NCBI GenBank assembly: GCA_963838095.1
Contig: CAWIPO010000008.1
Location: 868,001 to 932,000 of the forward strand
Reading direction: 5' to 3'
DNA: 64,000 nt
DNA from: CAWCGU01 sp963838095
Lineage (GTDB): Bacteria > Actinomycetota > Thermoleophilia > Solirubrobacterales > 70-9
Below the pieces are notes generated by a model. The model did not search any database and was not told the origin of the DNA. It saw only the letters and a program-made list of their open reading frames with translations. The position numbers were made by a program, and so were the translations under genes. This document shows, in pieces, positions 1 through 8,237 of this stretch. Within the stretch, counting starts at the first letter, position 1; the number at the start of each line of letters is the position of its first letter.

Positions 1-1257
1 CCCGTAGAAGGCGCTCCCGTCGTAAGCGGTGGAGCCGACGATCCCGCCGAAGTAGCTGGGCGGGCCCACGACCGTGTTCCAAACCGGGTCCATGGTCTTC
101 GCGTCGAAGGCGTGGTAGACGCCGGACTTCTGCCCGGCGCCGACGAGCAGGCGCCCGTCGGGGCCCCGGAACAGGTTCGGCGAGGCCCCGAAATCGAGGT
201 CGAGGTCGGCGCATGAGCCGAGGCCGGTTGGATACGGCGGGATGTTGCCCGGAAAGTCGATGCACGGGGTCTCCTCGAGCGCCTCGAAGTACTCCTCCGG
301 CGTTCCCTCTCCGAAGTCGAGGATGTCGCCGAAGCGGCGGCTGCGACGGTCGATGTCGATCTTCAGGATCGCGCCGGCATGCGGATGTGCGGCCGCCGGC
401 ACGTACGGGTTGGCCGTCCCCACGTATGCGACCCGCGCGCGACGATCGACCGCCGCGGTCCCCCAGATTCCGCCGCCCGCGAAGTCGTCCTTCGGCTTCT
501 TTGGCGCGTGGATCGTCCAGGTCTTCTCGAGGACCTTCCCGGTGCGAGCGTCGAGGAAGTTCATCGAGCCCTGGAAGTTCGCGCGGATTGACTCGTCGCC
601 GCTGAGCTCCGCGACGCCTCCGGAGACGCCCATCAGCACCACCCCGCGGAAGATCACCGGGCTCGTGTAGGTCTCCGACCCCTGCTGCTTGTCAATCGGA
701 CGGCTCACCCACACCCGCTTGCCGTTGTCCCGGCGCAGCGCGACGACAAACGGACCCAGGCACGGGTCGTTGTCGGGGCAGCCGGTGAGGCCCTGCTGGG
801 TGCGGTTCACTCCAACGAAGACGCGTTTCCGCGTCACTCCCACGGAGCCGTATACGAAGCCGTTGTCGGGAAGCTTCGCCTTCCACACGGTTTCGCCCGT
901 GTCGGCGTTGAACGCAAACACCCAGCTGCCGGCCGTGGCGACATAACCGCAGCCGCCGTCGATGACCGGGGTGCCCGCAATGTCGCCGGCGCCGCCGGCC
1001 TCCTCGACCGTGAAGGCCCACTCGGCCGACAGGCCGGAGACATTGTCGGGCGAGATCGTGCTCTCGCGGGGCTGATAGCGCGTGTTCGTGTAGTCGTGGC
1101 CGTACGAGCGCCAATCTCCCCCGGCCGACTTGGCCGGAGCGCACTTCACGCCCTGCTTCGGCTTCGGGGCCGCTTCGGCGGCGGGCGCGAGCACCGCGAT
1201 CGCCAGCGCGGCGCTCGCGGCGGCAAGCTTTCCCGAGTGCCGGGCTAGGGCGACCAC
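1..1257 (-). CDS. Secreted PQQ-binding-like beta-propeller protein (3' end outside window)
   Basis: The frame is open from the left edge to a GTG at 1257, giving 419 codons with the C-terminus missing. Residues about 10-30 form a signal peptide (hydrophobic Ala-rich core, then AAEA). Residues 47-62 (GDWRSYGHDYTNTRYQ) match the N-terminal W-x-x-YGxDxxxxRY signature of quinoprotein alcohol dehydrogenase-type propellers. Blade-like strings follow, such as GTPVIDGGCGYVA, ADTGETVWKAKLP and DARTGKVLEKTW. By family knowledge it would oxidise an alcohol or related substrate outside the membrane using PQQ; the true cofactor and substrate are not visible. The GTG overlaps the stop of the upstream amidohydrolase gene by 13 bases, which suggests coupled translation. 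No shorter start keeps the signal peptide. Confidence 0.8.
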   Translation of the reverse strand, partial: MVALARHSGKLAAASAALAIAVLAPAAEAAPKPKQGVKCAPAKSAGGDWRSYGHDYTNTRYQPRESTISPDNVSGLSAEWAFTVEEAGGAGDIAGTPVIDGGCGYVATAGSWVFAFNADTGETVWKAKLPDNGFVYGSVGVTRKRVFVGVNRTQQGLTGCPDNDPCLGPFVVALRRDNGKRVWVSRPIDKQQGSETYTSPVIFRGVVLMGVSGGVAELSGDESIRANFQGSMNFLDARTGKVLEKTWTIHAPKKPKDDFAGGGIWGTAAVDRRARVAYVGTANPYVPAAAHPHAGAILKIDIDRRSRRFGDILDFGEGTPEEYFEALEETPCIDFPGNIPPYPTGLGSCADLDLDFGASPNLFRGPDGRLLVGAGQKSGVYHAFDAKTMDPVWNTVVGPPSYFGGIVGSTAYDGSAFYG

Positions 1258-2975
1258 GGGTTCTCGCGCAGCGACTTCAGCACCTCGCGGCGCGTGCGCG
1301 GTCCCGGTGCGGTGTTGGACGCGAGCGGTGCGGACTCGTCCTCGCCGCCCGGCTCTCCGCTGAGGTACGCGGCCTCGCGGATCTCGTTCACCTCGTCGCA
1401 GTCGATCTCGTGCCTGCGCTTATCGGGGTTCACCCGGTAGGCAGGAGCGACGTTGCGACCGAGAATCCCGTTGCGGATCGTCCGCGACGGCTTCGGCGCC
1501 TTCCGCGTCGGATCCTCGACGTCTCCCTCGAGGCCGAACGGCAGCCCATAAAGCTCCTTGCCGCGCTCGGTGAACTCGAAGCGGCGCAGCGCGACGATCT
1601 CGTCGTGGGGCGAGCCGTACCAGAGGCTGTCGGTGCCCCAGACGACACGCTTCGGGCCGACGTGGGTGATCAGCTTCCCGAGCAGGTGGGCCGACTGGTC
1701 CGGGTCGAACATCACGTCTCGCCACACCGAGCCCAGCTCGGCATAGACGTTGGGCACGTTCCCGAACCGCTCGCCCTTCTTGCGGTGGCGCGAGGCATCC
1801 CACCTGTTCTCGCGCAGGCTCTTGATCAGCGCATCGACCGTGTTGCTGTCGGACCGTGCCTTCTCGTCGCCCGGATATGGGCGCTGGTCGTCGCCGATGT
1901 CGTGACCGGAGTGGTAGGCGATGATGTTGACGTCGGGAAACTGCCTCGCCGCCGGCCCGACGTCCTTGGGCATGGCCGCGCGCTGGTCGAATCCTGGGAG
2001 CGCGAACCCCTTGTGGGTCGCAACCGTCGGCGGCACCTCCGGGAATTCGCGGCTGACGTTGCGCACCTGCTCGAGGAACGCCATTCCCGTGTCGCTGTCG
2101 AGCGTCCACCCCTGGACGTTGGGCAGGTCGCCCCACGGGCAGTACGTCTTCCACCCGCGGAGGATGTGCCGGTACTGGTGCGCCCGCTCCATCATCAGCT
2201 GCAGTTCCTCGTCGAGGTACTGCGGCTTCACGCGCGCCGGGTCCTGCGTGCCGAGCCCGCGGTTCGGCATCACGAACGCATGCATCACGGCGCGCTTGGA
2301 GCGCGCGAGCTCGTTAACGGTGTCGACCGTCTTCGAGGCCTCCGCGAGCGGCAGCGGGTTGGCGGTATCGGGCGAGGTCGGAACGCAGGAGAGCACCGAC
2401 ATCGTCGTCGCCGAGTCGAGGTAGACCTCCTTCAGGTAGTGGTGGCGAGAGAGGTTGTCCCACGGGACTGACTCCCCGCCCTCGCGCGCCTGCGGCCAGA
2501 CCGCAGCGAAGAAGGCGCTGAACCACGGGCTCGTCACCAGCCACTGCCCGTCGGGGTCGACGTGGTGGGTCTGGATGTCGAAGATGAACTCCCCCGGCAG
2601 GTTGCGAAGCGTCTGCTTTCCCTTGCGCCCGTCCCACTCCAGATCGCAGGCGTCGGTGGTGGCGGTGTTGTCGGCCCAGCCGTAGTTGCCGAAGATTCCG
2701 GGCATCACCATGTCGATCGCCCAGAAGCCGATTGCCGAGGCGGCGGCGGTGCGCACGAACTGGCGACGGCTCATCCCGAACTTGCGGCGCAAGCGCTCCG
2801 TCTCGCGCTCGGCGAGGCGCCGGATCGCAAGCTGCGCCGCGTTCGGCGGCGGCGGCAGGAACTCCTCGTTCGAGCACGGGAGCACGTCGACCGGCAGGTC
2901 CTCGGGCATCCCGCGCCACGAGTGCCGCTTCGGTCCCGAGGTCAGTGCCTGCCCGCTTCGATTCCAGTTGATCAC
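1245..2975 (-). CDS. Amidohydrolase-family TIM-barrel metal-dependent hydrolase with Tat signal
   Basis: 576 residues. An N-terminal lead (1-67) carries EEFLPPPPNAAQLA, followed by a twin-arginine motif SRRQFVRT (69-76) and a hydrophobic stretch AAASAIGFWAIDMV, so export by Tat is likely although the signal is unusually far from the start. Metal-site candidates typical of amidohydrolase_2 proteins are THH at 136-138, YHSGHD in the middle and WGTDSLWYGSP near the C-terminus. The substrate is unknown; the family hydrolyses or decarboxylates ring compounds and esters. It sits between the quinoprotein (13-base overlap) and the copper protein (37-base gap), so the three genes are probably co-transcribed. 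A start at the methionine just before the twin arginines is possible, but it would give a more ordinary Tat signal while losing a well-conserved-looking lead. Confidence 0.8.
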   Translation of the reverse strand: MINWNRSGQALTSGPKRHSWRGMPEDLPVDVLPCSNEEFLPPPPNAAQLAIRRLAERETERLRRKFGMSRRQFVRTAAASAIGFWAIDMVMPGIFGNYGWADNTATTDACDLEWDGRKGKQTLRNLPGEFIFDIQTHHVDPDGQWLVTSPWFSAFFAAVWPQAREGGESVPWDNLSRHHYLKEVYLDSATTMSVLSCVPTSPDTANPLPLAEASKTVDTVNELARSKRAVMHAFVMPNRGLGTQDPARVKPQYLDEELQLMMERAHQYRHILRGWKTYCPWGDLPNVQGWTLDSDTGMAFLEQVRNVSREFPEVPPTVATHKGFALPGFDQRAAMPKDVGPAARQFPDVNIIAYHSGHDIGDDQRPYPGDEKARSDSNTVDALIKSLRENRWDASRHRKKGERFGNVPNVYAELGSVWRDVMFDPDQSAHLLGKLITHVGPKRVVWGTDSLWYGSPHDEIVALRRFEFTERGKELYGLPFGLEGDVEDPTRKAPKPSRTIRNGILGRNVAPAYRVNPDKRRHEIDCDEVNEIREAAYLSGEPGGEDESAPLASNTAPGPRTRREVLKSLRENPWSP

Positions 2976-3012
2976 CGTTTACCCCTTGCCCCTGATTCGT
3001 CGCCTCGGCCCA

Positions 3013-4836
3013 CTACTTCGTGACCTCGAACGCTCCCCTCATCGACGGATGGATGCGGCAGAAGTAGGTGACGGTGTCCCCGGACCTGAACCCGGCATCG
3101 CGGGTCACGGGAAGTCCCCAGTCGAGCCGGTTCTTGGCGGGGCCGATCTCCGGCGGACCGATCCCGAGCTCGCTGGAGTCGAAGTCGACCTTGCGGCCGC
3201 TGCTGGTCTCACCGTCGGCGATCGGGTAGTTGGTGCTCGTGGGGCCCATGCACGGGAAGCGGCAGGAGGTGACCGTGTGGTAGATCAGCGCGCCTTCGAA
3301 GTTGAGGAAGTTCAATGTCTCCCCCAGCTTCACTTGTGGGATCCCGGTCATCGCCATCATCGACAGATCTCCCGGAAGGTAGAGGAAGTTCGCGATCCCG
3401 ACGCCGGGTGACGGGGTCCCAGGCGGCGCGCTCCAGGCGCCGGACGCCCCGGCGTGATTGTCGTTCTCGGGCAGGTGCCCATGGGTGGGATAGAGACCCT
3501 CGTCGCAGAGGGTCGGGCGCTTGCCGCGCAGACCCTGGGATCGGCATCTCGGCGAGCTGTCGTGGGGCGCCCTGAAGGGATTGACGCCGGGAGCTTGCGG
3601 CCTTCCGTTCTCGTCGTCGGGCACGAGCAGCGTGACCGAGATCCCCATGTTCTCGTAGGTGGACTGTTGGGTCGTGTCATACGTGGCGTTGCTGCGCAGC
3701 GTGTCGCCGGGGTTGACGTGCACGCCCCAGTACGGCAGCCCCGTCACCCTCATCGAGAAGTCCCACGACGTCGGTGGGCCGTTCATCCTCGAGGTGTTCT
3801 TGCGCCCCCAGTAGCCGGCCCGCCCGGTGTAGATGCGGACGGATTTTCCGTTCCTGACGAGGTCGACCTCGTTCTGAATCCCGCCCGGGTGCACATGGCC
3901 GCCGATCCCGATCAGGGTGCCGCCCGTGAAGTCGTCGATCGCGCCGAGGCTCCCGCCCTCGTCCGGCAGCACCAAGTCCTCGCCGGTGCCGTTGCCGGGT
4001 TCTCCCTGTCCCACGATCTTCTTCCCGTACGGATCGAACTCGGCGCATTGCTCGTCGGGCCATGTGCACTCCCCGTCCCTGCCTCCGAACTGGCGCTGGA
4101 CGTTGAACACCGGGTAGCCGGAGGGCCGGACGTCGAGCCACTGGGGGTACGCCGGCGTGATCCCGAGCTCATCCCCCGCGTCCTGGGGGATGAAGTCGAC
4201 CTCGTAGGTGATGTAGAGCTCCATCGGAGTCTGCACCGCGGAGTGGATCATGTAGAGCAGCAGCCACACGTCGGAGGCTTTGACCGGCATCCCGTAGCCG
4301 CGCGGGAACGGCGCGATGGTCTTCTCCTCGCCGGCTGCGAAGAACGGGCCCGACCCGTAGCTCGGTACCGAAAGCCAGGTGCCGTGATGAAGGTGGACGT
4401 CCTCGGTCGGCGGAACGTTGCCGCTGGGGTCGACGAGATTGGGCTCGATTCGGGTGATGTAGCCGTCGCGCATCGGCTTCTCGATCCGCACCGGCTCGAC
4501 GAGGACGTCGTTCTGTCCCGGCTTGATGGTGATCGGCCCGTAGGAGAACTTCAGCCGCTCGCAGGCGCCCGGATAGCGCGTGTACTCGGGCGGCTTCCAG
4601 CCTTCGGTGCGGTAGTAGCGCCGCTCGAACGGGTCCTCACCCTCGAACGAGCATGGCCGCGGGTCGGGGTTGGCGATTCCGCCCAGCTCGGGCGGCAGCG
4701 GCGGATCTGGTGGACTGGCTCCGGCCCGATCAGAGCCGGCAGCGACCAGGGCACAGACAGTGAGTGCGGCCAGCAACGAGCTCAACGCGAAAACGCGCCC
4801 TGATATCCACCCCGATGACATCAGTCGATGTTTCAT
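3013..4836 (-). CDS. Secreted copper protein: PHM-like ligand pattern plus C-terminal cupredoxin
   Basis: 607 residues from ATG 4836; a TTG at 4872 is also open but adds a poor lead. A signal peptide lies at about 8-40 (FALSSLLAALTVCALVAAG). Residues 148-151 read HLHH, then MIHSA (H198), GGHVHPGG (H314, H316) and YENMG (M397). That order (HH, H, HxH, M) is the copper-ligand order of peptidylglycine hydroxylating / dopamine beta-monooxygenase-type enzymes. The last 110 residues hold a cupredoxin-like site: YHTVTSCRFPC and, near the end, YFCRIHPSMRG (Cys-His-Met). My reading is a type II copper monooxygenase-like domain fused to an electron-carrying plastocyanin-like domain. The cupredoxin call is firm; the monooxygenase call is inference from ligand order and spacing. 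It is first in the cluster with the amidohydrolase and quinoprotein. Confidence 0.65.
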   Translation of the reverse strand: MKHRLMSSGWISGRVFALSSLLAALTVCALVAAGSDRAGASPPDPPLPPELGGIANPDPRPCSFEGEDPFERRYYRTEGWKPPEYTRYPGACERLKFSYGPITIKPGQNDVLVEPVRIEKPMRDGYITRIEPNLVDPSGNVPPTEDVHLHHGTWLSVPSYGSGPFFAAGEEKTIAPFPRGYGMPVKASDVWLLLYMIHSAVQTPMELYITYEVDFIPQDAGDELGITPAYPQWLDVRPSGYPVFNVQRQFGGRDGECTWPDEQCAEFDPYGKKIVGQGEPGNGTGEDLVLPDEGGSLGAIDDFTGGTLIGIGGHVHPGGIQNEVDLVRNGKSVRIYTGRAGYWGRKNTSRMNGPPTSWDFSMRVTGLPYWGVHVNPGDTLRSNATYDTTQQSTYENMGISVTLLVPDDENGRPQAPGVNPFRAPHDSSPRCRSQGLRGKRPTLCDEGLYPTHGHLPENDNHAGASGAWSAPPGTPSPGVGIANFLYLPGDLSMMAMTGIPQVKLGETLNFLNFEGALIYHTVTSCRFPCMGPTSTNYPIADGETSSGRKVDFDSSELGIGPPEIGPAKNRLDWGLPVTRDAGFRSGDTVTYFCRIHPSMRGAFEVTK

Positions 4837-4896
4837 GACCTGATGTGCGAGCGGAGGCCACCATACCACCAAGTAGGAACGAAGCTGTACGCACCG

Positions 4897-5352
4897 TCAG
4901 CGCACCACCAGGTAGGTGCCCGCCAACAGCAGCCCGACTCCGGCGAGCCGGCTCGCCGTCAGCGGCGTCTGCTCGAGCCCGAGGACGCCGAGGCGGTCGA
5001 TCAGCACCGCCGCGGTGAGCTGGCCGGTGATCGTCGCCGCGGCCACCCCTCCGGCGCCGATCTCGCCCACGGTCACGAGAGCGGTGAACACGTACGCGGC
5101 GCCGAGGACGCCGCCGAGCAGGTAGTACCACTCGACGTCGAACGTTGATCCGAGCCCCGACGCCTTGCCGCTGAGGATCACGATCAGCGCCAGCAGCAGG
5201 GTGCCGATGGCAAACGAGACCAGGGTGGCGGGGAGGCTGCCGGTCGCCTTCCCGAGCCCCGCGTTGATGGCGGGCTGCATCGCGATCAGCCCGCCGACGG
5301 CAGCCATCAGGATCACCGCGAGGCCCCGGTCCACGGGCGGGACTCTAGTCAC
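4897..5352 (-). CDS. DMT-superfamily small membrane protein, DUF606/YdcZ family
   Basis: 151 residues, almost wholly membrane: about five hydrophobic segments, beginning LAVILMAAVGGLIAMQPAINA and ending VGLLLAGTYLVV. The N-terminal QPAINAGLGK and the central WYYLLGGVLGAAYV are typical of the YdcZ (DUF606) branch of drug/metabolite transporters, which are half-size EamA-like units that probably dimerise. Substrate unknown. It follows the kinase gene on the same strand with a 25-base gap, and precedes nothing obviously related. Confidence 0.8.
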   Translation of the reverse strand: MTRVPPVDRGLAVILMAAVGGLIAMQPAINAGLGKATGSLPATLVSFAIGTLLLALIVILSGKASGLGSTFDVEWYYLLGGVLGAAYVFTALVTVGEIGAGGVAAATITGQLTAAVLIDRLGVLGLEQTPLTASRLAGVGLLLAGTYLVVR

Positions 5353-5377
5353 GGCGCGGAGATCGGCCGGCGTACGA

Positions 5378-6316
5378 TCAGCGCCAGCGCGGCTTCAGCT
5401 TCGCCAGGCGCGGACGCGGCAGCTCGTCGAGCACGGGCTCGAGCCGTCGCGCGATCTCCGCCGGCACGGGTCGCATCCGTGGAGCGTGTTGCAAGCAGGC
5501 AAGGATCGTCTCCGCGACCGGTGCCGAAACGCGGTCCACCAGCGGGCCGGGCCCGTTGATCAGCTGGGGCCAGCGCTCTTCCGCAGTCTCCGATTCGGGA
5601 ACCGCACCGGGGAAGGGCTTTTCGCCGCACGCCGCGCGGAAGAGAGTGGCGCCCAGGCCGAACACGTCGGCGGGCGGCGCAACCGGGCCGAGGTCCGTGG
5701 GCAGGCATTGCTCGGGCGCCATGTAGGCGTCGGTCCCGACCACCCGCTCGAGCGTCGCGGCGCTTGCGACGCTGCGAGCGACGCTCATGTCGATCAGCCT
5801 CGGCGGCGCCCCCATGATGATGTTGCCGGGCTTCACGTCGAGGTGGACGATTCCCTCCTGGTGCAGGTAGTGAAGAGCTGAGCTGAGCTGCAGCGCGAGG
5901 GGCAATAGTTGCTCGGGAGGCAGCGGGCCGTATTCGCGCACCAGCGTGGACAGCCGCGGACCCTCCAGATGCTCCAGCACCAGGTGGGGGCGCGGTCCGT
6001 CGAGCACTGCGTCGAAGCTCCGCAGGAGCACGGGGTGGTTGACGCGCGAGAGGATCTCCGCCTCGTGCCTGAGGCCACGGATTGTCGACCTGTCGTCGAC
6101 CAGATGAGGGCGGACCAGCTTTGCGACGACGAGCGCGTGCAGCCGATCGTCCCACGCGAGGTAGGCCTCGTAGTGGTGTCCCCCGCCGAGCTTCTTGACC
6201 GCGCTACGCCCGGGGACAATGGGATCGCCCTGGCGCAGATGCCACCGGCGGTTCTCGGAATCGGCTGAGGCGCCGGCGTCGCTCGCCGGCGCCTCAGCAC
6301 GTTGACTGGCGTTCAG
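5378..6316 (-). CDS. Serine/threonine protein kinase (soluble, DFG replaced by DMS)
   Basis: Complete kinase fold in about 312 residues with no extra sensor domain. The glycine loop is KLGGGHHYEAY (about 42-52), the ATP lysine is in LVVAKLVRP (about K66), the catalytic loop is HLDVKPGN (about 158-165), and the activation-loop end is MAPEQ. The Mg-binding DFG is read as DMS (RLIDMSVAR), so the Asp is kept but the Phe-Gly is not. No ATG/GTG/TTG lies upstream of the glycine loop in this frame; GTG 6031 would remove it. I chose CTG 6316 because AGGAGG sits 5 bases upstream. CTG 6238, beyond a strong hairpin, is the alternative. The gene follows the acidic membrane protein and may act with it. Confidence 0.75.
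   Translation of the reverse strand: MNASQRAEAPASDAGASADSENRRWHLRQGDPIVPGRSAVKKLGGGHHYEAYLAWDDRLHALVVAKLVRPHLVDDRSTIRGLRHEAEILSRVNHPVLLRSFDAVLDGPRPHLVLEHLEGPRLSTLVREYGPLPPEQLLPLALQLSSALHYLHQEGIVHLDVKPGNIIMGAPPRLIDMSVARSVASAATLERVVGTDAYMAPEQCLPTDLGPVAPPADVFGLGATLFRAACGEKPFPGAVPESETAEERWPQLINGPGPLVDRVSAPVAETILACLQHAPRMRPVPAEIARRLEPVLDELPRPRLAKLKPRWR
6264..6298. terminator. Perfect 15-bp stem-loop after the acidic protein gene, at the kinase 5' end
   Basis: gctgaggcgccggcg and its exact reverse complement flank a 5-base loop (tcgct). It lies 33 bases after the stop of the acidic membrane protein and could be its terminator, though no U-tract follows. If the kinase starts at CTG 6316, the stem lies in the first codons of the kinase message; if at CTG 6238, it is purely intergenic. 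Confidence 0.6.
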
Positions 6317-6330
6317 CCTCTCCTCCTCGC

Positions 6331-6762
6331 TCAGGAACCCGAGTGCGAAACCGAGTTCGAGGCGCCGGTGGCCTGCGTGGTCCCGGTGGCGGTGTCGCCG
6401 TTCGGGTTCTCGCCCGACTCGTCGGTGGCATCATCATCTTCGTCGCCGTTGCCGTGGCCGCTGTTCGAGCCGGAGTTCGAGGCGCCGGTGCCCTGCGTGG
6501 TCCCGGTGGCGGTGTCGCCGTTCGGGTTCTCGCCCGACTCGTCGGTGGCATCATCATCTTCGTCGCCGTTGCCCGGGCCGCTGTTGTCGTCGTCTTGTTC
6601 GTCGTCCCCGTCCTCGCCCGGTCCGCTGCTTCGGGCCGCGAGGTTGTCGTCACCGCTGGCCGTCGCCGCCAGGGGCTGCAGAACGACGAACATCAGCGCC
6701 GCCAGCAGCAGAATCACGCCGGCGAACGCGGCTCGATTCCAAAGCGTGGCTCTATCTTCCAT
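6331..6762 (-). CDS. Membrane-anchored acidic repeat protein
   Basis: 143 residues from ATG 6762; a longer frame to 6831 adds an unlikely lead. The short N-terminus MEDRATLWNR precedes one membrane helix (AAFAGVILLLAALMFVVLQPLA), followed by a low-complexity exterior rich in Asp, Glu, Gly, Asn, Ser and Thr with two near-identical 40-residue units containing NGDEDDDATDESGENPNGDT. No enzyme motif is visible. The acidic composition suggests cation binding or a cell-wall spacer; that is inference. It lies back to back with the membrane-tethered sigma factor (starts 180 bases apart, divergent), whose tail has a similar style. Confidence 0.7.
   Translation of the reverse strand: MEDRATLWNRAAFAGVILLLAALMFVVLQPLAATASGDDNLAARSSGPGEDGDDEQDDDNSGPGNGDEDDDATDESGENPNGDTATGTTQGTGASNSGSNSGHGNGDEDDDATDESGENPNGDTATGTTQATGASNSVSHSGS
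6361..6600. repeat. 120-base tandem direct repeat, two copies
   Basis: Units 6361-6480 and 6481-6600 are nearly identical over about the first 100 bases (single differences such as ggtggcctg versus ggtgccctg) and diverge at the end. Period 120 keeps the frame and encodes the 40-residue acidic repeat. A recent in-frame duplication is likely. Confidence 0.85.
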
Positions 6763-6942
6763 TTGCTGAGTCCTCTCTCGCTCGGATGTGCTTCGTACGC
6801 CCCCTGAACACGTGACGAGATGGAAGATCACGCGGGCTTGCCCAGTGTCGCCAAATCACTCAGCCGGCGGGCGTGATTTTCGGCGCCTTCGCGTGTTGTT
6901 GGAGCGGGTACTCCCTGTGGCTAACATCGTCTTGACCCGACC

Positions 6943-8208
6943 ATGAGCACCACCGCCACGGCAGGCAGGCGAGCGCCGCTCGCCGATGCGGCACTGAGGA
7001 TCCAGCCCGATTCGCGCCTGGTCACGCTTACGAGACAGGGCTACCAGCGCGCCTTCGACGAGATCGTGCGCCGCTACAGATCGCGACTGGTTGCTTTTGC
7101 CGGCGGCGTGGTGCCTGCCCACCGCGCCGAAGACGTGGTTCAGGACGGGCTCGCCAGGGCATGGTTGGCGCTGTCGGAGTCCGATCGAGAGATCGAGCTG
7201 CGCCCGTGGCTCTACCGCATCGTTCGAAACGGGGCTCTGAACAGTCGCCGCGACGAGCGCGTGCATGAACGCATCGACGACGACTTCGACGGCGTCCCGC
7301 AACCTCCGGACGTCGCGCAGCGCCGCGAGGATCTGGCGCAGCTGATCTCCGGCCTGCAGGCGCTGCCCGCAAACCAGCGAGAGGCAATCGTCCGGCGCGA
7401 GATGGAGGGCGCCGGCCACGAGCAGATCGCGGCCGATCTGAACACCACCCCCGGCGGGGTGCGACAGCTGATCTACCGGGCCCGCACCACGCTCCGCGAC
7501 GGGCTCGGGCTGCTGGTTCCGGTGCCCCTGCTTCGATCGCTGCTCGAGATATCGAGCGTGGAGGCGACAACCGGCGCCGTAAGCACCGGGGCAGCGGCGG
7601 CGGGAGGCATCGGCGCGGCACTGAAGGCCGGGACGGTGGTCGCGGTCACCGCCGTCGCCGTCGGTGCCGGCGTGGCGATCAAGGATCGCGACGGTGGCCC
7701 TGATCAAAAAGCGGAAGCCAGCTCCCGCGAGCAGGGCTCGCGGGGTGGTGACGATGCGACTTCGTCGGCCGGTTCCGAGCCGGCGACGGCCACCGTCTCG
7801 CCGGGCGCCGCAACGACCAGCGCCGACTCCGGCCCGGGCCCGTCAGACGACTCGGGCGCCAGCGGCTCGGCGGGCGATGACGACGGCCCCGAGACCGAGG
7901 GCAACTCGGGTCCGGGGGGTCCACCCGAGTCCGGCGAGGGCGGTGATGACTCCGGCTCGAGCGGGTCGGGATCGAACGGAGGCGAATCAGACGATGCTGA
8001 TTCAAGCGGGTCGGGATCGAGCGGGTCGGGATCGGGCGGGTCCGGATCGAGCGGATCAGGGTCGAGTGGCTCTGGATCGGGCGGGAGCGGGTCAAGCGGA
8101 CCGGGCTCGGGCGACCCCGAAGTGGAAGCGTCGGATGAACCCGAACCGCCCGAGCCGCCGGAACAAGAGTCCAGCGACGGGGAGGATTCGTCAAGCGGAC
8201 CCGGTTAG
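6943..8208 (+). CDS. ECF-type RNA polymerase sigma factor with C-terminal membrane helix and Ser/Gly-rich tail
   Basis: 421 residues. Region 2 is at about 30-100 (RAFDEIVRRYRSRLVAFA, RAEDVVQDGLARAWLAL, RPWLYRIVRNGALN). Region 4 is at about 130-185 (LPANQREAIVRREMEG, HEQIAADLNTTPGGVRQLIYRAR). After this ordinary ECF core comes a hydrophobic segment at about 213-246 (TGAAAAGGIGAALKAG, TVVAVTAVAVGAGVAI), then about 175 residues of Ser, Gly, Asp, Pro and Glu. The topology would place the sigma domains inside and the tail outside, so release by proteolysis may control it. No anti-sigma gene is adjacent. A possible -10 TAACAT (6922-6927) lies 15 bases before the ATG. It is divergent from the acidic repeat protein and followed by the acidic secreted protein. 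Confidence 0.85.
   Translation: MSTTATAGRRAPLADAALRIQPDSRLVTLTRQGYQRAFDEIVRRYRSRLVAFAGGVVPAHRAEDVVQDGLARAWLALSESDREIELRPWLYRIVRNGALNSRRDERVHERIDDDFDGVPQPPDVAQRREDLAQLISGLQALPANQREAIVRREMEGAGHEQIAADLNTTPGGVRQLIYRARTTLRDGLGLLVPVPLLRSLLEISSVEATTGAVSTGAAAAGGIGAALKAGTVVAVTAVAVGAGVAIKDRDGGPDQKAEASSREQGSRGGDDATSSAGSEPATATVSPGAATTSADSGPGPSDDSGASGSAGDDDGPETEGNSGPGGPPESGEGGDDSGSSGSGSNGGESDDADSSGSGSSGSGSGGSGSSGSGSSGSGSGGSGSSGPGSGDPEVEASDEPEPPEPPEQESSDGEDSSSGPG
7950..8112. repeat. Degenerate gcgggtcgggatc-type repeats coding the sigma-factor tail
   Basis: Short units such as tcgggatcgagcggg recur many times, coding SGSGSSGSGSGGSGSS. The array lies within the coding frame and is a low-complexity spacer, not a CRISPR: there are no unique spacers of constant length. 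Confidence 0.75.
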
Positions 8209-8215
8209 GCGCCGA

Positions 8216-8233
8216 TCCTCCTTTTGAGGAGGA
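8216..8233 (+). promoter_or_regulatory. Small hairpin covering the ribosome-binding site of the acidic secreted protein
   Basis: tcctcc (8216-8221) pairs exactly with ggagga (8228-8233) around the loop ttttga. The 3' arm is the Shine-Dalgarno sequence for the TTG start at 8238, so folding would hide it. The weak 6-bp stem could act as a translational brake. Confidence 0.5.
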
Positions 8234-8237
8234 AACT

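Noticed and set aside
3454..4803. Long plus-strand open frame opposite the copper protein
   Set aside because: Shadow of the minus-strand gene, which has a signal peptide and copper motifs.
7950..8112. CRISPR-like short repeat array
   Set aside because: Repeats are in frame inside a Ser/Gly-rich protein tail with no constant unique spacers.
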